Assembly: GCA_944325305.1 (NCBI GenBank)
Contig: CALUZO010000010.1
Span: forward strand, 62,001-126,000
Length of the DNA: 64,000 nucleotides
Reading direction: 5' to 3'
Origin: an uncultured Rikenellaceae bacterium
GTDB taxonomy: Bacteria > Bacteroidota > Bacteroidia > Bacteroidales > Rikenellaceae
Shown here: piece by piece, positions 43,456 to 51,555 of the stretch
Position numbering within the stretch: position 1 is the stretch's first letter
Layout: every line of letters starts with the position of its first letter
Notes under the pieces: generated by a model
Told to the model about the DNA's origin: nothing
What the model saw: only the letters and a program-made list of their open reading frames with translations
Database searches by the model: none
Translations under genes and position numbers: made by a program

Positions 43456-43866
43456 CTACTTATTCTTGTCCTCGCAGAGTTCGGTCAGAACGCCGAATGT
43501 CGATTTTGGATGTAGGAAGGCGATGCTGAGGCCTTCGGCACCCAGGCGAGGAGCCTTGTCGATAAGTTTTATCCCTTTGGATTCGACATCGCCGAGCGCA
43601 TCTTCCACATTATCCACAGCGAATGCAAGATGATGTACGCCCTGTCCTTTTTTCTCGATAAACTTGGCGATAGTACCCTCTTCCGAGGTCGATTCGAGGA
43701 GTTCGATCTTTATATCTCCCACTTTGAAGAACGCTGTTTTGACTTTTTGGTCGGCCACCTCTTCAATATTGTAGCATTTCAGGCCGAGAACATTCTCCCA
43801 GTAAGGGATGGCTTCGTCGAGGCTACTTACGGCGATACCGATGTGTTCGAGTTTCTGAACTTTCAT
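43456..43866 (-). CDS. mce: Methylmalonyl-CoA epimerase
   Basis: The enzyme interconverts (S)- and (R)-methylmalonyl-CoA between the B12-dependent mutase and the decarboxylase/transcarboxylase in the succinate-propionate pathway. The 136-residue protein is a glyoxalase/VOC fold with metal ligands in KLEHIGIAV (His8), GQGVHHLAF (His) and GVLTELCE (Glu), plus the conserved KIELLEST. Propionate formation from succinate is usual in Bacteroidota. The mutase subunits (mutA/mutB) are not in this window, but the mutase chaperone gene meaB lies 700 bp away on the other strand. Confidence 0.95.
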   Translation of the reverse strand: MKVQKLEHIGIAVSSLDEAIPYWENVLGLKCYNIEEVADQKVKTAFFKVGDIKIELLESTSEEGTIAKFIEKKGQGVHHLAFAVDNVEDALGDVESKGIKLIDKAPRLGAEGLSIAFLHPKSTFGVLTELCEDKNK

Positions 43867-44124
43867 ATCAGTTCTGTTTTAGTAGTTTGTTTTGCACGAT
43901 ACCGGCCTCACGACGGACAAAACCGAATAAACAGAAGTCCGTCCAGGCAGTCGTTGCAATTTGGTTAATATACGTTTCTCATTGCGGAAACCGTTACAAA
44001 TGTAGGTGTAATAATCGTGTTTTTAAAATACTTAACAACGTTTTTGCATTTAATTATCGCGATAAATGGTGTACTTTGCATAATATTTGCGACCTTTGTA
44101 GTAGGCACCCAAAAGATGCACGTT

Positions 44125-44580
44125 ATGAAGAAGCTTATTTTAACAGCCGTATTCGCCATTGCAGCAATTGCTTCATCGAGCGGCCAGAAGTTGATGATAG
44201 GCGAAAAAGCCCCGGATCTGAAAATAAAAGAGTGGTTGAATCAGAGCCCATCGCAAGGGAGTGTCAGACTGATCGAGTTTTTCCACAGCGCTGACGAACA
44301 GTCGCGCGCAAGACTGTCGATACTCGACAACTACGCCAACAAATACAGCGAACTTACAGTAATACTGGTGGCTCGGGAGGATAAAGCCATCGTTGAGAAT
44401 GCTGTAAGGTCTTCGTCCCGCTCCTTTCCGATAGGTATAGACGACAATGGCAAAACATTCTCGGCATATTCCGTCCAATACATTCCTTTCAGCGTACTCG
44501 TGGATGAGAAAGGCAGGGTAATATGGTTTGGGAATTCGTCGAACCTGCAAGAAAATTTCATTTCAAACGCATTGAAATAA
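44125..44580 (+). CDS. Exported thioredoxin-fold protein lacking the CxxC motif
   Basis: This 151-residue protein has a signal peptide (KKLILTAVFAIAAIASSSG). The mature part begins like a TlpA/AhpC-type thioredoxin fold (MIGEKAPDLKIKEWLNQSP) and ends with the cis-Pro and strand pattern QYIPFSVLVDEKGRVIWFG. Where the WCxxC active site should be, the sequence is EFFHSADEQSR, and no cysteine occurs in the mature protein. It should therefore have no thiol redox chemistry and may act as a chaperone or binding protein. The start at 44125 is chosen because the signal peptide begins there. meaB follows after 10 nt, so the two are likely cotranscribed. Confidence 0.78.
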   Translation: MKKLILTAVFAIAAIASSSGQKLMIGEKAPDLKIKEWLNQSPSQGSVRLIEFFHSADEQSRARLSILDNYANKYSELTVILVAREDKAIVENAVRSSSRSFPIGIDDNGKTFSAYSVQYIPFSVLVDEKGRVIWFGNSSNLQENFISNALK

Positions 44581-44590
44581 TAGTGTCGGC

Positions 44591-45709
44591 ATGGCGTTCA
44601 CGAAAATCGACCACTGGGAACATCATCACAAGGAAGAAGCCGGAGGGAGTGCTCTTTCGGTAAATGAAGGGGTTAAAGACATCCCCAATGTCAATCCTAA
44701 TTTCAAGCGGCCGTCTCGGCGGGTACTCGCCACAAAAGATTATGTGGATGGCATACTCGCAGGCGATATAACCATATTGTCGCAAGCCATCACGCTCGTC
44801 GAGAGCCATAACCCGTCGCACTACGAACAGGCACAACAGATAATCGAACAGTGCCTGCCCCACGCGGGGAAATCCATCAGAATAGGCATTACTGGCGTTC
44901 CGGGCGCAGGCAAATCGACATTTATCGAAGCTATCGGCGGCATGGTAGCCGACATGGGGCATAAGCTGGCGGTTCTGGCCATCGACCCCAGCAGCGAACG
45001 CAGCGGAGGCTCGATTCTCGGGGACAAAACCCGCATGGGAAGCATCTCGGGCAATCCCGACATATTCATCCGCCCTTCACCGTCTGCCGGTTCGCTGGGC
45101 GGTGTGGCTCGCAAGACACGTGAAACGATCGTGTTGTGCGAAGCGGCCGGATTCGACGTGATTTTTATCGAAACCGTAGGGGTAGGTCAATCCGAGACTG
45201 CGGTCCACTCGATGGTCGATATGTTCATGATGCTCCAGATCTCAGGCGCTGGCGACGAATTACAAGGCATAAAGCGCGGCATTATGGAGATGGCCGACAT
45301 TATAACTATCACCAAGGCCGATGGCGACAATATCCATATGGCCGAACTCGCAAGGACACAGATAACAAACGCACTAATGCTTTTCCCGACCCCGGAATCG
45401 AACTGGCGGCCACAGGTGTTCACCAGTTCCGCCGTCACGAAAGCAGGTCTGCGAACGATATGGAATAATATCGAAGAATATATATCTTTCACTAAAGGCA
45501 ACGGATATTTCACCATGAACAGACAGCGCCAAAGCAAATACTGGATGTACGAAACCATTGGCGAGGCTTTGCGCGATAGCTTTTTCCGGAATCCTGCAAT
45601 AGAAAAGATGCTTCCCGAATACGAAAAACAGGTGCTCGACAACAAATTAAGCTCTTTCATTGCGGCAAAACAACTGCTTGGCACGTATTTCGATAGACTT
45701 AAGGAGTAA
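44591..45709 (+). CDS. meaB: Methylmalonyl-CoA mutase-associated GTPase
   Basis: MeaB is a G3E-family GTPase that protects methylmalonyl-CoA mutase and gates adenosylcobalamin loading. The 372-residue protein has the P-loop GVPGAGKSTFIE, AVLAIDPSSERSGGSILGDK, RPSPSAGSLGGVARKTRE, and DVIFIETVGVGQSE with the DITITKADGDN-like NKxD equivalent (IITITKADGDN). A C-terminal dimerisation arm follows. The length is typical for Bacteroidota. It belongs functionally with mce (43456) on the opposite strand. Its operon starts with the cysteine-less thioredoxin-fold protein and may continue into the lipoprotein gene 59 nt downstream. Confidence 0.95.
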   Translation: MAFTKIDHWEHHHKEEAGGSALSVNEGVKDIPNVNPNFKRPSRRVLATKDYVDGILAGDITILSQAITLVESHNPSHYEQAQQIIEQCLPHAGKSIRIGITGVPGAGKSTFIEAIGGMVADMGHKLAVLAIDPSSERSGGSILGDKTRMGSISGNPDIFIRPSPSAGSLGGVARKTRETIVLCEAAGFDVIFIETVGVGQSETAVHSMVDMFMMLQISGAGDELQGIKRGIMEMADIITITKADGDNIHMAELARTQITNALMLFPTPESNWRPQVFTSSAVTKAGLRTIWNNIEEYISFTKGNGYFTMNRQRQSKYWMYETIGEALRDSFFRNPAIEKMLPEYEKQVLDNKLSSFIAAKQLLGTYFDRLKE

Positions 45710-45768
45710 GAGCATCCAGACGCAGAACATGCGATTTGTCACGTCCATATAATTTAAATTCTTGAAAT

Positions 45769-46215
45769 ATGAAAAAACTGTTATTAGTGTTGGTAGCCGC
45801 AGCCGCATTGACCGCCTGCACCAAAGAGTACAATAGCTATACAGAGATGAATCGCATAATAATAGACTGCAAGGCCTATGCGAACGACTGGATAGCAGGC
45901 CCGGACAAGAACAGTTATCCCGAATTCTATTACTGCGATTTTCAGATTCCGGAGATCGACAATTTTCTCTATAACAACGGCACCGTAGTGGCTTACTACG
46001 AATATACCGATGCCGACCGACAAGTCCAAAAGGCCCTGCCATGCGTAATCCCTAAATGGGACAAAAACGATCCATCCATTACATGGACCGAAGTGATAGA
46101 TTTCGAATACGAACGGGGATGGATAAGATTCAAAGTGACCAACGACGACTTCAATTATGGAGAGCCGCCAATAAATCCTGGATACAAACTGTTCCGGGTA
46201 GTCATTATATGGTAG
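45769..46215 (+). CDS. Small lipoprotein, unknown function
   Basis: This 148-residue exported lipoprotein has the signal peptide KKLLLVLVAAAALTAC, with Cys17 as the acylation site (lipobox LTAC). The mature domain is rich in Tyr, Trp, Asp and Asn with alternating beta-strand patterns (GTVVAYYEYTDADRQVQKAL, WIRFKVTNDDFNYGE, YKLFRVVIIW), suggesting a small beta-sandwich. I do not recognise a family beyond resembling generic Bacteroidota lipoproteins. It may be the third gene of the meaB operon. A strong terminator lies 40 nt after the stop. Confidence 0.75.
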   Translation: MKKLLLVLVAAAALTACTKEYNSYTEMNRIIIDCKAYANDWIAGPDKNSYPEFYYCDFQIPEIDNFLYNNGTVVAYYEYTDADRQVQKALPCVIPKWDKNDPSITWTEVIDFEYERGWIRFKVTNDDFNYGEPPINPGYKLFRVVIIW

Positions 46216-46255
46216 ATCCCCGTTCAGAATGGCTGGAAACATAACGGGTAAACCA

Positions 46256-46294
46256 ATACGCGAGGGCCGGGAAAAGTTCCCGGCCCTCGCGTAT
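46256..46294 (+). terminator. Terminator of the meaB operon
   Basis: ATACGCGAGGGCCGGGAA pairs perfectly with TTCCCGGCCCTCGCGTAT, an 18-bp GC-rich stem with a 3-nt loop. Only TTG follows. Confidence 0.8.
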
Positions 46295-46327
46295 TTGAAA
46301 AACCTATCCTGCAATAAGAAAATACGA

Positions 46328-46359
46328 TTTGACAATGATGCTTTTTACTTTTACCTTTA
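46328..46359 (+). promoter_or_regulatory. Promoter for the peroxiredoxin gene
   Basis: TTTG (46328-46331), a 20-nt spacer and TACCTTTA (46352-46359) form a -33/-7 pair with one mismatch, leaving a leader of about 65 nt. Confidence 0.6.
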
Positions 46360-46430
46360 TGAAAAAAGAGAGGCATAGAGTTTGCAATCATGCATTAGCT
46401 CAGCACACAACAAACTAATATACAAGCATT

Positions 46431-47129
46431 ATGGAAAATCAATCTTATTCGATGCCGCGCATAGGTGACATGGCACCGGAATTCACAGCTCAAACTACAC
46501 AGGGTACTATCAACTTCCCGGCAGACTTCAAAGGCAAATGGGTCATACTGTTCAGCCACCCGGCAGACTTCACACCGGTATGCACATCAGAATTCATGAC
46601 ATTCGGCAGCATGCAGCAAGAGTTCGATGCACTTAACTGCCAACTCATAGGACTCTCCATCGACGGTTTGCCAAGCCATATCGCATGGCTGCGCACAATC
46701 AAAGACCGCATAAACTGGAAAGGAATGAAAGATGTGGACGTACAATTCCCTCTCATAGACGACATCACGATGAATGTTGCCAAGAACTACGGAATGATAC
46801 AACCCGGAGAAAGCGAAACAAAAGCCGTGCGTGCCGTATTCTTCATCGATCCCAAAGGCGTAATACGTACTATTATATACTATCCGCTCGCATTAGGCCG
46901 CAACTTCGACGAGATCAAACGCGTACTCATAGGACTGCAGACAATAGACAATTACGGGGTTGCGCTTCCGGCAGACTGGCGGCCTGGCGACGAAGTGATA
47001 GTACCGGCGCCAAGCACCATGAAAGCCGTCGACAAACGTGTAACCGACAAAGACATGCATTGCTACGACTGGTTCTTCTGCACCAAGAAAATCTCCAAAG
47101 AAGAGGTCGAAAGCAAACTGGGCAAGTAA
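46431..47129 (+). CDS. Peroxiredoxin (Prx6/archaeal AhpC-like)
   Basis: This 232-residue cytoplasmic peroxidase reduces hydrogen peroxide and organic peroxides. The peroxidatic cysteine is Cys51 in HPADFTPVCTSEF. GLSIDGLPSHIAWL and VRAVFFIDPKGVIRTI are typical of the Prx6 subfamily. The C-terminal extension ends with two further cysteines (Cys211 and Cys217 in HCYDWFFC), as in the archaeal-type enzymes that resolve the sulfenate with C-terminal cysteines, so this is probably not a strict 1-Cys enzyme. It is monocistronic, with its own promoter and a perfect terminator, and fits oxygen defence in an anaerobe. Confidence 0.93.
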   Translation: MENQSYSMPRIGDMAPEFTAQTTQGTINFPADFKGKWVILFSHPADFTPVCTSEFMTFGSMQQEFDALNCQLIGLSIDGLPSHIAWLRTIKDRINWKGMKDVDVQFPLIDDITMNVAKNYGMIQPGESETKAVRAVFFIDPKGVIRTIIYYPLALGRNFDEIKRVLIGLQTIDNYGVALPADWRPGDEVIVPAPSTMKAVDKRVTDKDMHCYDWFFCTKKISKEEVESKLGK

Positions 47130-47137
47130 ACAATTTG

Positions 47138-47180
47138 CCAGACAAAAAAGCAGGACTTCGAGTCCTGCTTTTTTGTCTGG
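47138..47180. terminator. Perfect bidirectional terminator between peroxiredoxin and DUF456 genes
   Basis: CCAGACAAAAAAGCAGGACT (47138-47157), a TCG loop and its exact complement (47161-47180) give a 20-bp stem with U-tracts on both strands. It serves convergent genes. Confidence 0.93.
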
Positions 47181-47198
47181 ACATAATATGTATCCCTA

Positions 47199-47678
47199 CT
47201 AAAATATGGCTGCAATGGCATAAGCTATCATGACCAACGATACTGCCACCTTGACGCCGGTGCCGAAAATAAATGCCGTGAACGAACCGAAAGCCACCCT
47301 GACAGCCTTACCGATATTCTCGCTGTCGGCAATCAATTCCCCAACCAACGCCCCGACAAACGGAAACAATACCATTCCCAAAGGCGGAAGCAGGAAGATT
47401 CCTACCACGAGGCCTATCGTCGATCCGATAGTGGCAGCACGCGAACCTCCGAATATGCGGGTCATCCAGGCAGGAAGAAAATAGTCAAACAACGTCACTG
47501 CCACGACAACGAGCGCCCATACTACAAAAAATCGCACTGAAAAATCGCCATAACCGCCCAACTTCAACAGCAACAGTCCGACATAACCCAGCGGCGGACC
47601 AGGAAGAACAGGCAGCACACTCCCCGCCAATCCCGCAAGCAACAGCAGACAGGCAATAACCAAAAGCACTACATCCAT
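47199..47678 (-). CDS. DUF456 family membrane protein
   Basis: This 159-residue integral membrane protein is glycine-rich and matches DUF456: LLAGLAGSVLPVLPGPPLGYVGLLLL at the N-terminus, FDYFLPAWMTRIFGGSRAATIGSTIGLVVGIF in the middle, and GALVGELIADSENIGKAVRVAFGSFTAFIFGT near the end (each contains the family's short conserved Gly/Pro motifs). About five hydrophobic segments are visible. Its function is unknown. It is the last gene of the probable asnS-rpoN-PAP2-DUF456 cluster, 44 nt after the PAP2 gene. Confidence 0.9.
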   Translation of the reverse strand: MDVVLLVIACLLLLAGLAGSVLPVLPGPPLGYVGLLLLKLGGYGDFSVRFFVVWALVVVAVTLFDYFLPAWMTRIFGGSRAATIGSTIGLVVGIFLLPPLGMVLFPFVGALVGELIADSENIGKAVRVAFGSFTAFIFGTGVKVAVSLVMIAYAIAAIF

Positions 47679-47722
47679 CTTTATTCGTTGTGGTGTGACA
47701 ACATGCTACAAAACACTCCCAA

Positions 47723-48358
47723 CTACAGGATGAACAACACGAGTGATGCCGCCAAGAATCCTCCAAAGAAACCGGCCAATACCTGCGCAGGAGTATGTCT
47801 TCCCAAATAGAGCCGAGACCACGCCAGCACTCCTGCCAACAGCGTGGCAACTGTCATGGGAATGGTAAAATCGCCCGGTTCGTGGATTCCGAGAAACAAC
47901 AGTATGGCGTATACTCCTCCTATTCCTGTCATATGGAGGCTTATCTTCCAGAAAGGCGTCACCACCAAAGCCACTGCTATACATGCAATGGCTGCCATCA
48001 TCCCGCTAAATGCAAGACCGGTCGACACTTTGAGCACTATAATGACAGCGCATAATGCATAGGTCAGCATAATGACTATGAGCGGCACAACACGTTCTCT
48101 GCGATTATTCATCTTAAGATCTTCCAACGCGCCCATCGCATTAAGAAAGAAAATGAAAAGAGCCGGGATTACAAGCGTACAGACAATTACGGTTAGTATT
48201 AAAAACATCTTCACCTGTGGCGGGAATAGCAATACCATGTACGAACTGCCGTTCAGCATTATAAGCATGGCATAGAGAGGCATCAGCAACGGCTGAAGAA
48301 TGGTCGATGCCATTCTTGCCAAAGCATGTTGAATCCTTTTAGAGACTGTATCTGTCAT
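47723..48358 (-). CDS. PAP2-like membrane phosphatase family protein
   Basis: This 211-residue membrane protein has about six hydrophobic segments. The C-terminal part carries a PAP2-type motif, SRLYLGRHTPAQVLAGFFGGF (SRxxxGxHxxxQV), and an upstream HMTGIG resembling the middle phosphatase motif. The first phosphatase motif (KxxxxxxRP) is not clear, so the activity is uncertain. PAP2 members dephosphorylate lipid phosphates such as undecaprenyl pyrophosphate or phosphatidylglycerol phosphate. Its ATG overlaps the rpoN stop codon by one base (TAATG), indicating translational coupling to sigma-54. Confidence 0.82.
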   Translation of the reverse strand: MTDTVSKRIQHALARMASTILQPLLMPLYAMLIMLNGSSYMVLLFPPQVKMFLILTVIVCTLVIPALFIFFLNAMGALEDLKMNNRRERVVPLIVIMLTYALCAVIIVLKVSTGLAFSGMMAAIACIAVALVVTPFWKISLHMTGIGGVYAILLFLGIHEPGDFTIPMTVATLLAGVLAWSRLYLGRHTPAQVLAGFFGGFLAASLVLFIL

Positions 48359-49776
48359 TATATATCCTTCCTGAGGCGTGCTACCGGAATGCCGAGCATC
48401 TCGCGATACTTAGCCACCGTACGCCTCGCAATCTTGTATCCTTTTTCGTTGAGTATATCCATCAGCACCTCGTCCGTGAGTGGTTTGCGTTTGTTCTCTC
48501 CCTTGATGCAGTCGGTAAGTATCTGCTTTATCTCATACGAAGATACTTCTTCGCCGCTTTCCGTCTGCATGGCTTCCGAGAACAGCTGCTTTAATGGCAG
48601 TATGCCGAAATGTGTCTGGATGTATTTGCTGTTCACCACACGCGAAATGGTCGAAACGTCAAGTCCGGTTCGGTCCGCTATATTCTTGAGTATCATCGGC
48701 TTGAGTTTACCGAAATCACCATCCTTGAAGAAATCGCACTGATAATCAAGTATTTCTGTCATGGTGCGCATAAGCGTATCCTGACGTTGTTTGATTGCCG
48801 ATATGAACCATTTTGCCGAATCTATCTTGCTCTTAAGAAACTGCATTGCCTCCTTTTCGCTGTCGGTTCCGCCCTGGGCGGCTGCTTTTTCGCGGACCAT
48901 ATCCATATACTGGCGGTTGATCTTAACCTCCGGAACGTTGCGAGCATTCAGGCTCAAATCGAAACGGCCATCCTGATAATCTAGTATAAAATCCGGAGTG
49001 ATGTAAGGTGTGGCATCGTTACCACCTTCGTTGTAAAGATTTCCCGGTTTCGGAGAGAGGCCTGTTATCACTTCTATGGCTTCACGGAACTCCTCTTCAG
49101 ATACACCCAGACGTGACATGAGTTTTTCGTAATGTTTCTTCGAGAATTCCGTAAAATAATCGGTCAGTATTTTACGTGCGATGCGGAAAGGTTTGCTTGC
49201 CTCGGGACGACGGTTGAGTTGCAGCAAAAGACACTCCTGTAATGAGCGTGCACCAGCCCCTGCAGGCTCGAGTTCATGGATAATGTCGAGTACCTCTTCC
49301 AGTTCGCTCACATCAGCCTCCACACCCAAGTTGAATGCCATGTCGTCTGCAATAGCTTCGAGATCGCGACGGAGATAGCCGTCGTCGTCGATACTGCCTA
49401 TAAGGTAATCGGCTATTTGGCGTTGTTTCGTACTCAGGTTGCGGAATCCTATCTGTTCGTCGAGATATTCAGCCAGCGACCTGCCTTCCGTAATATATAC
49501 TGGTCTCTGCTGATCGTCTCGCGAATGGTTGTTGGTTCGCATCTTATAACTCGGCGTATCGTCGATAAAATCGTCCACCGATACCTCTTTCGGCTCACCG
49601 TCCTCATCCTTTTTTTCTTCGATCTCCTCCTCGAGCACAGGATTTTCCTCTATCTCCTGTTTGATGCGCTGTTCCAACTGAATTGCAGGAAGTTCCAACA
49701 GCTTGATCATCTGAATCTGCTGTGGAGATAGTTTCTGAAGAAGTTTTTGGACTTGTGTCTGGCTTAGGGTCGGCAT
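48358..49776 (-). CDS. rpoN: RNA polymerase sigma-54 factor
   Basis: RpoN directs polymerase to -24/-12 promoters that need an AAA+ activator. The 472-residue protein has the Gln/Leu-rich region I (QTQVQKLLQKLSPQQIQMIKLLELP), an acidic region II (ENPVLEEEIEEKKDED), the core-binding domain, the helix-turn-helix (IADRTGLDVSTISRVVNSKYIQ), and the RpoN box ARRTVAKYRE near the C-terminus. The length is standard for Bacteroidota. It lies about 105 nt downstream of asnS and overlaps the PAP2 gene. No sigma-54 activator gene occurs in this window. Confidence 0.97.
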   Translation of the reverse strand: MPTLSQTQVQKLLQKLSPQQIQMIKLLELPAIQLEQRIKQEIEENPVLEEEIEEKKDEDGEPKEVSVDDFIDDTPSYKMRTNNHSRDDQQRPVYITEGRSLAEYLDEQIGFRNLSTKQRQIADYLIGSIDDDGYLRRDLEAIADDMAFNLGVEADVSELEEVLDIIHELEPAGAGARSLQECLLLQLNRRPEASKPFRIARKILTDYFTEFSKKHYEKLMSRLGVSEEEFREAIEVITGLSPKPGNLYNEGGNDATPYITPDFILDYQDGRFDLSLNARNVPEVKINRQYMDMVREKAAAQGGTDSEKEAMQFLKSKIDSAKWFISAIKQRQDTLMRTMTEILDYQCDFFKDGDFGKLKPMILKNIADRTGLDVSTISRVVNSKYIQTHFGILPLKQLFSEAMQTESGEEVSSYEIKQILTDCIKGENKRKPLTDEVLMDILNEKGYKIARRTVAKYREMLGIPVARLRKDI

Positions 49777-49880
49777 TGTGGTCTTTTTTATTGGGTTCTG
49801 TACGCCACGGTCAAATCACGGGAGCTATCCATGCGCGGCATATCCGCATATTTCAGTGGTTTGTCGATATCCTGTCAAAA

Positions 49881-51281
49881 TCAGAATTCGGCATTCTTAG
49901 GCGTGCGGGGGAACGGAATAACGTCGCGGATATTGGCCATGCCCGTCACGAACAACACAAGCCGTTCGAAACCCAGTCCGAAGCCGCTGTGCGGAGCCGT
50001 CCCGAATTTACGGAGATCCAAATACCACCACATATCTTCCGGTTTAATCCCGATCTCATGCATGCGACCAACGAGTTTATCGTAATCGGCTTCACGTTCC
50101 GATCCTCCGATTATCTCTCCTATTTTCGGGAAGAGTACGTCCATTGCCCTCACGGTCTTGCCGTCGTCGTTTAGCTTCATGTAGAACGCCTTGATCTCTT
50201 TCGGATAATTAATCAGTATCACCGGCTTCTTAAAGTGCTGTTCAACGAGATATCGTTCGTGTTCGCTCTGCAGATCGAGCCCCCATTCGACTGGGAACTC
50301 AAATTTCTTGCCACTTTGCTTCAGTATTTCGATTCCTTCGGAGTAATTTAGCCTAACGAAATCATTATCAACGACAAATTTCAATCTCTCGATAAGTTCG
50401 TTGTCATACATCTTATTGAGGAATTCGAGATCTTCCATGCAATTCTCCAGGGCGTACCTTATCAGGTACTTCAGGAAATCCTCGGCAAGATCCATGTCGT
50501 CGGTAAGATCATAAAATGCCATTTCGGGTTCTATCATCCAGAACTCGGCCAGGTGGCGCGGGGTATTCGAGTTTTCCGCCCTGAACGTAGGCCCGAAGGT
50601 ATAGACCTTCGACAATGCCATCGCCCCTATTTCGGCTTCGAGCTGTCCGGAGACTGTCAGATTAGTCTGTTTTCCGAAGAAATCCTGCGAGAAATCCACT
50701 TTCCCATCCTCCGTCTTTGGGAGGTCGTTCATATCGAGCGTCGTTACTTCGAACATGGCACCGGCTCCCTCGGCATCGCTGCCGGTGATAAGCGGAGTGT
50801 GCATGTAATAGAATCCTCTGTCGTTGAAATATTTATGTATCGCATACGCCATCGCATGACGTACACGCAAAACCGCTCCGAACGTATTGGTGCGCGGACG
50901 CAAGTGGGCTATCTCGCGCAAAAATTCGAGCGAATGTCCTTTCTTTTGGAGCGGATAGCTTGCCGGATCGGCCTTCCCGTATATTTCGATCTCCTTAGCC
51001 TGCACTTCTACCGGCTGGCCAGAGCCCTGGCTATCAACAAGCACCCCTTCCACACGAAGACTTGCACCGGTTGTTATATCTTTCAGAAATTCCTCGGAGA
51101 AATCCGTCGGATCCACTACGACCTGGATATTGTTTATAGTCGTTCCGTCGTTCAAAGCTATGAATGCCACGTTCTTATTACCGCGCTTCGTACGCACCCA
51201 ACCCTTAACGGTCACATCGATATTTCTCTCTTTCGAGCTTAAAAGCCCGGCAATCGTGGTTCTTTTTGCTGCTTCAGACAT
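49881..51281 (-). CDS. asnS: Asparaginyl-tRNA synthetase
   Basis: AsnRS charges tRNA-Asn. The 466-residue class IIb enzyme has an N-terminal OB-fold anticodon domain ([22 protein letters not shown]). The catalytic core follows with motif 2 in [25 protein letters not shown] and motif 3 in [29 protein letters not shown]; the Asn-specific features are intact. The ATG at 51281 ([10 protein letters not shown]) is preferred to an upstream in-frame TTG. A TATATTTG box lies 31 nt upstream. It heads the cluster that includes rpoN. Confidence 0.97.
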   Translation of the reverse strand: MSEAAKRTTIAGLLSSKERNIDVTVKGWVRTKRGNKNVAFIALNDGTTINNIQVVVDPTDFSEEFLKDITTGASLRVEGVLVDSQGSGQPVEVQAKEIEIYGKADPASYPLQKKGHSLEFLREIAHLRPRTNTFGAVLRVRHAMAYAIHKYFNDRGFYYMHTPLITGSDAEGAGAMFEVTTLDMNDLPKTEDGKVDFSQDFFGKQTNLTVSGQLEAEIGAMALSKVYTFGPTFRAENSNTPRHLAEFWMIEPEMAFYDLTDDMDLAEDFLKYLIRYALENCMEDLEFLNKMYDNELIERLKFVVDNDFVRLNYSEGIEILKQSGKKFEFPVEWGLDLQSEHERYLVEQHFKKPVILINYPKEIKAFYMKLNDDGKTVRAMDVLFPKIGEIIGGSEREADYDKLVGRMHEIGIKPEDMWWYLDLRKFGTAPHSGFGLGFERLVLFVTGMANIRDVIPFPRTPKNAEF

Positions 51282-51312
51282 GGTTTTGTAATGTTTAGTT
51301 TTTTCCAAAGCA

Positions 51313-51320
51313 CAAATATA
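51313..51320 (-). promoter_or_regulatory. Probable -7 box for asnS
   Basis: The minus strand reads TATATTTG, 31 nt upstream of the chosen asnS ATG. It supports that start over the TTG at 51308. Confidence 0.5.
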
Positions 51321-51536
51321 GTGAAAGGTAAGCGGAAAACAGGAATTTTATCGTCAGTTTTACGAAAACGGTCCAGACATCCCTCAATAATGCACAATGA
51401 ATACCTGCAAAATCCCGCAACTATATGGAATCGAAGCACAAACCGACCTCATCTCTGTTTTCCGTTTTTTTTCGCCACGCCTTCCGGCCATTCATAATTC
51501 CTACGCACCACAACGGTCGCAAATCACAATTTTTGC

Positions 51537-51544
51537 TACCTTTG
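51537..51544 (+). promoter_or_regulatory. Probable -7 box for the DUF4954 gene
   Basis: TACCTTTG matches TAnnTTTG exactly and lies 11 nt before the ATG at 51556. It excludes the long upstream frame. Confidence 0.5.
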
Positions 51545-51555
51545 TGTCATTCCGA

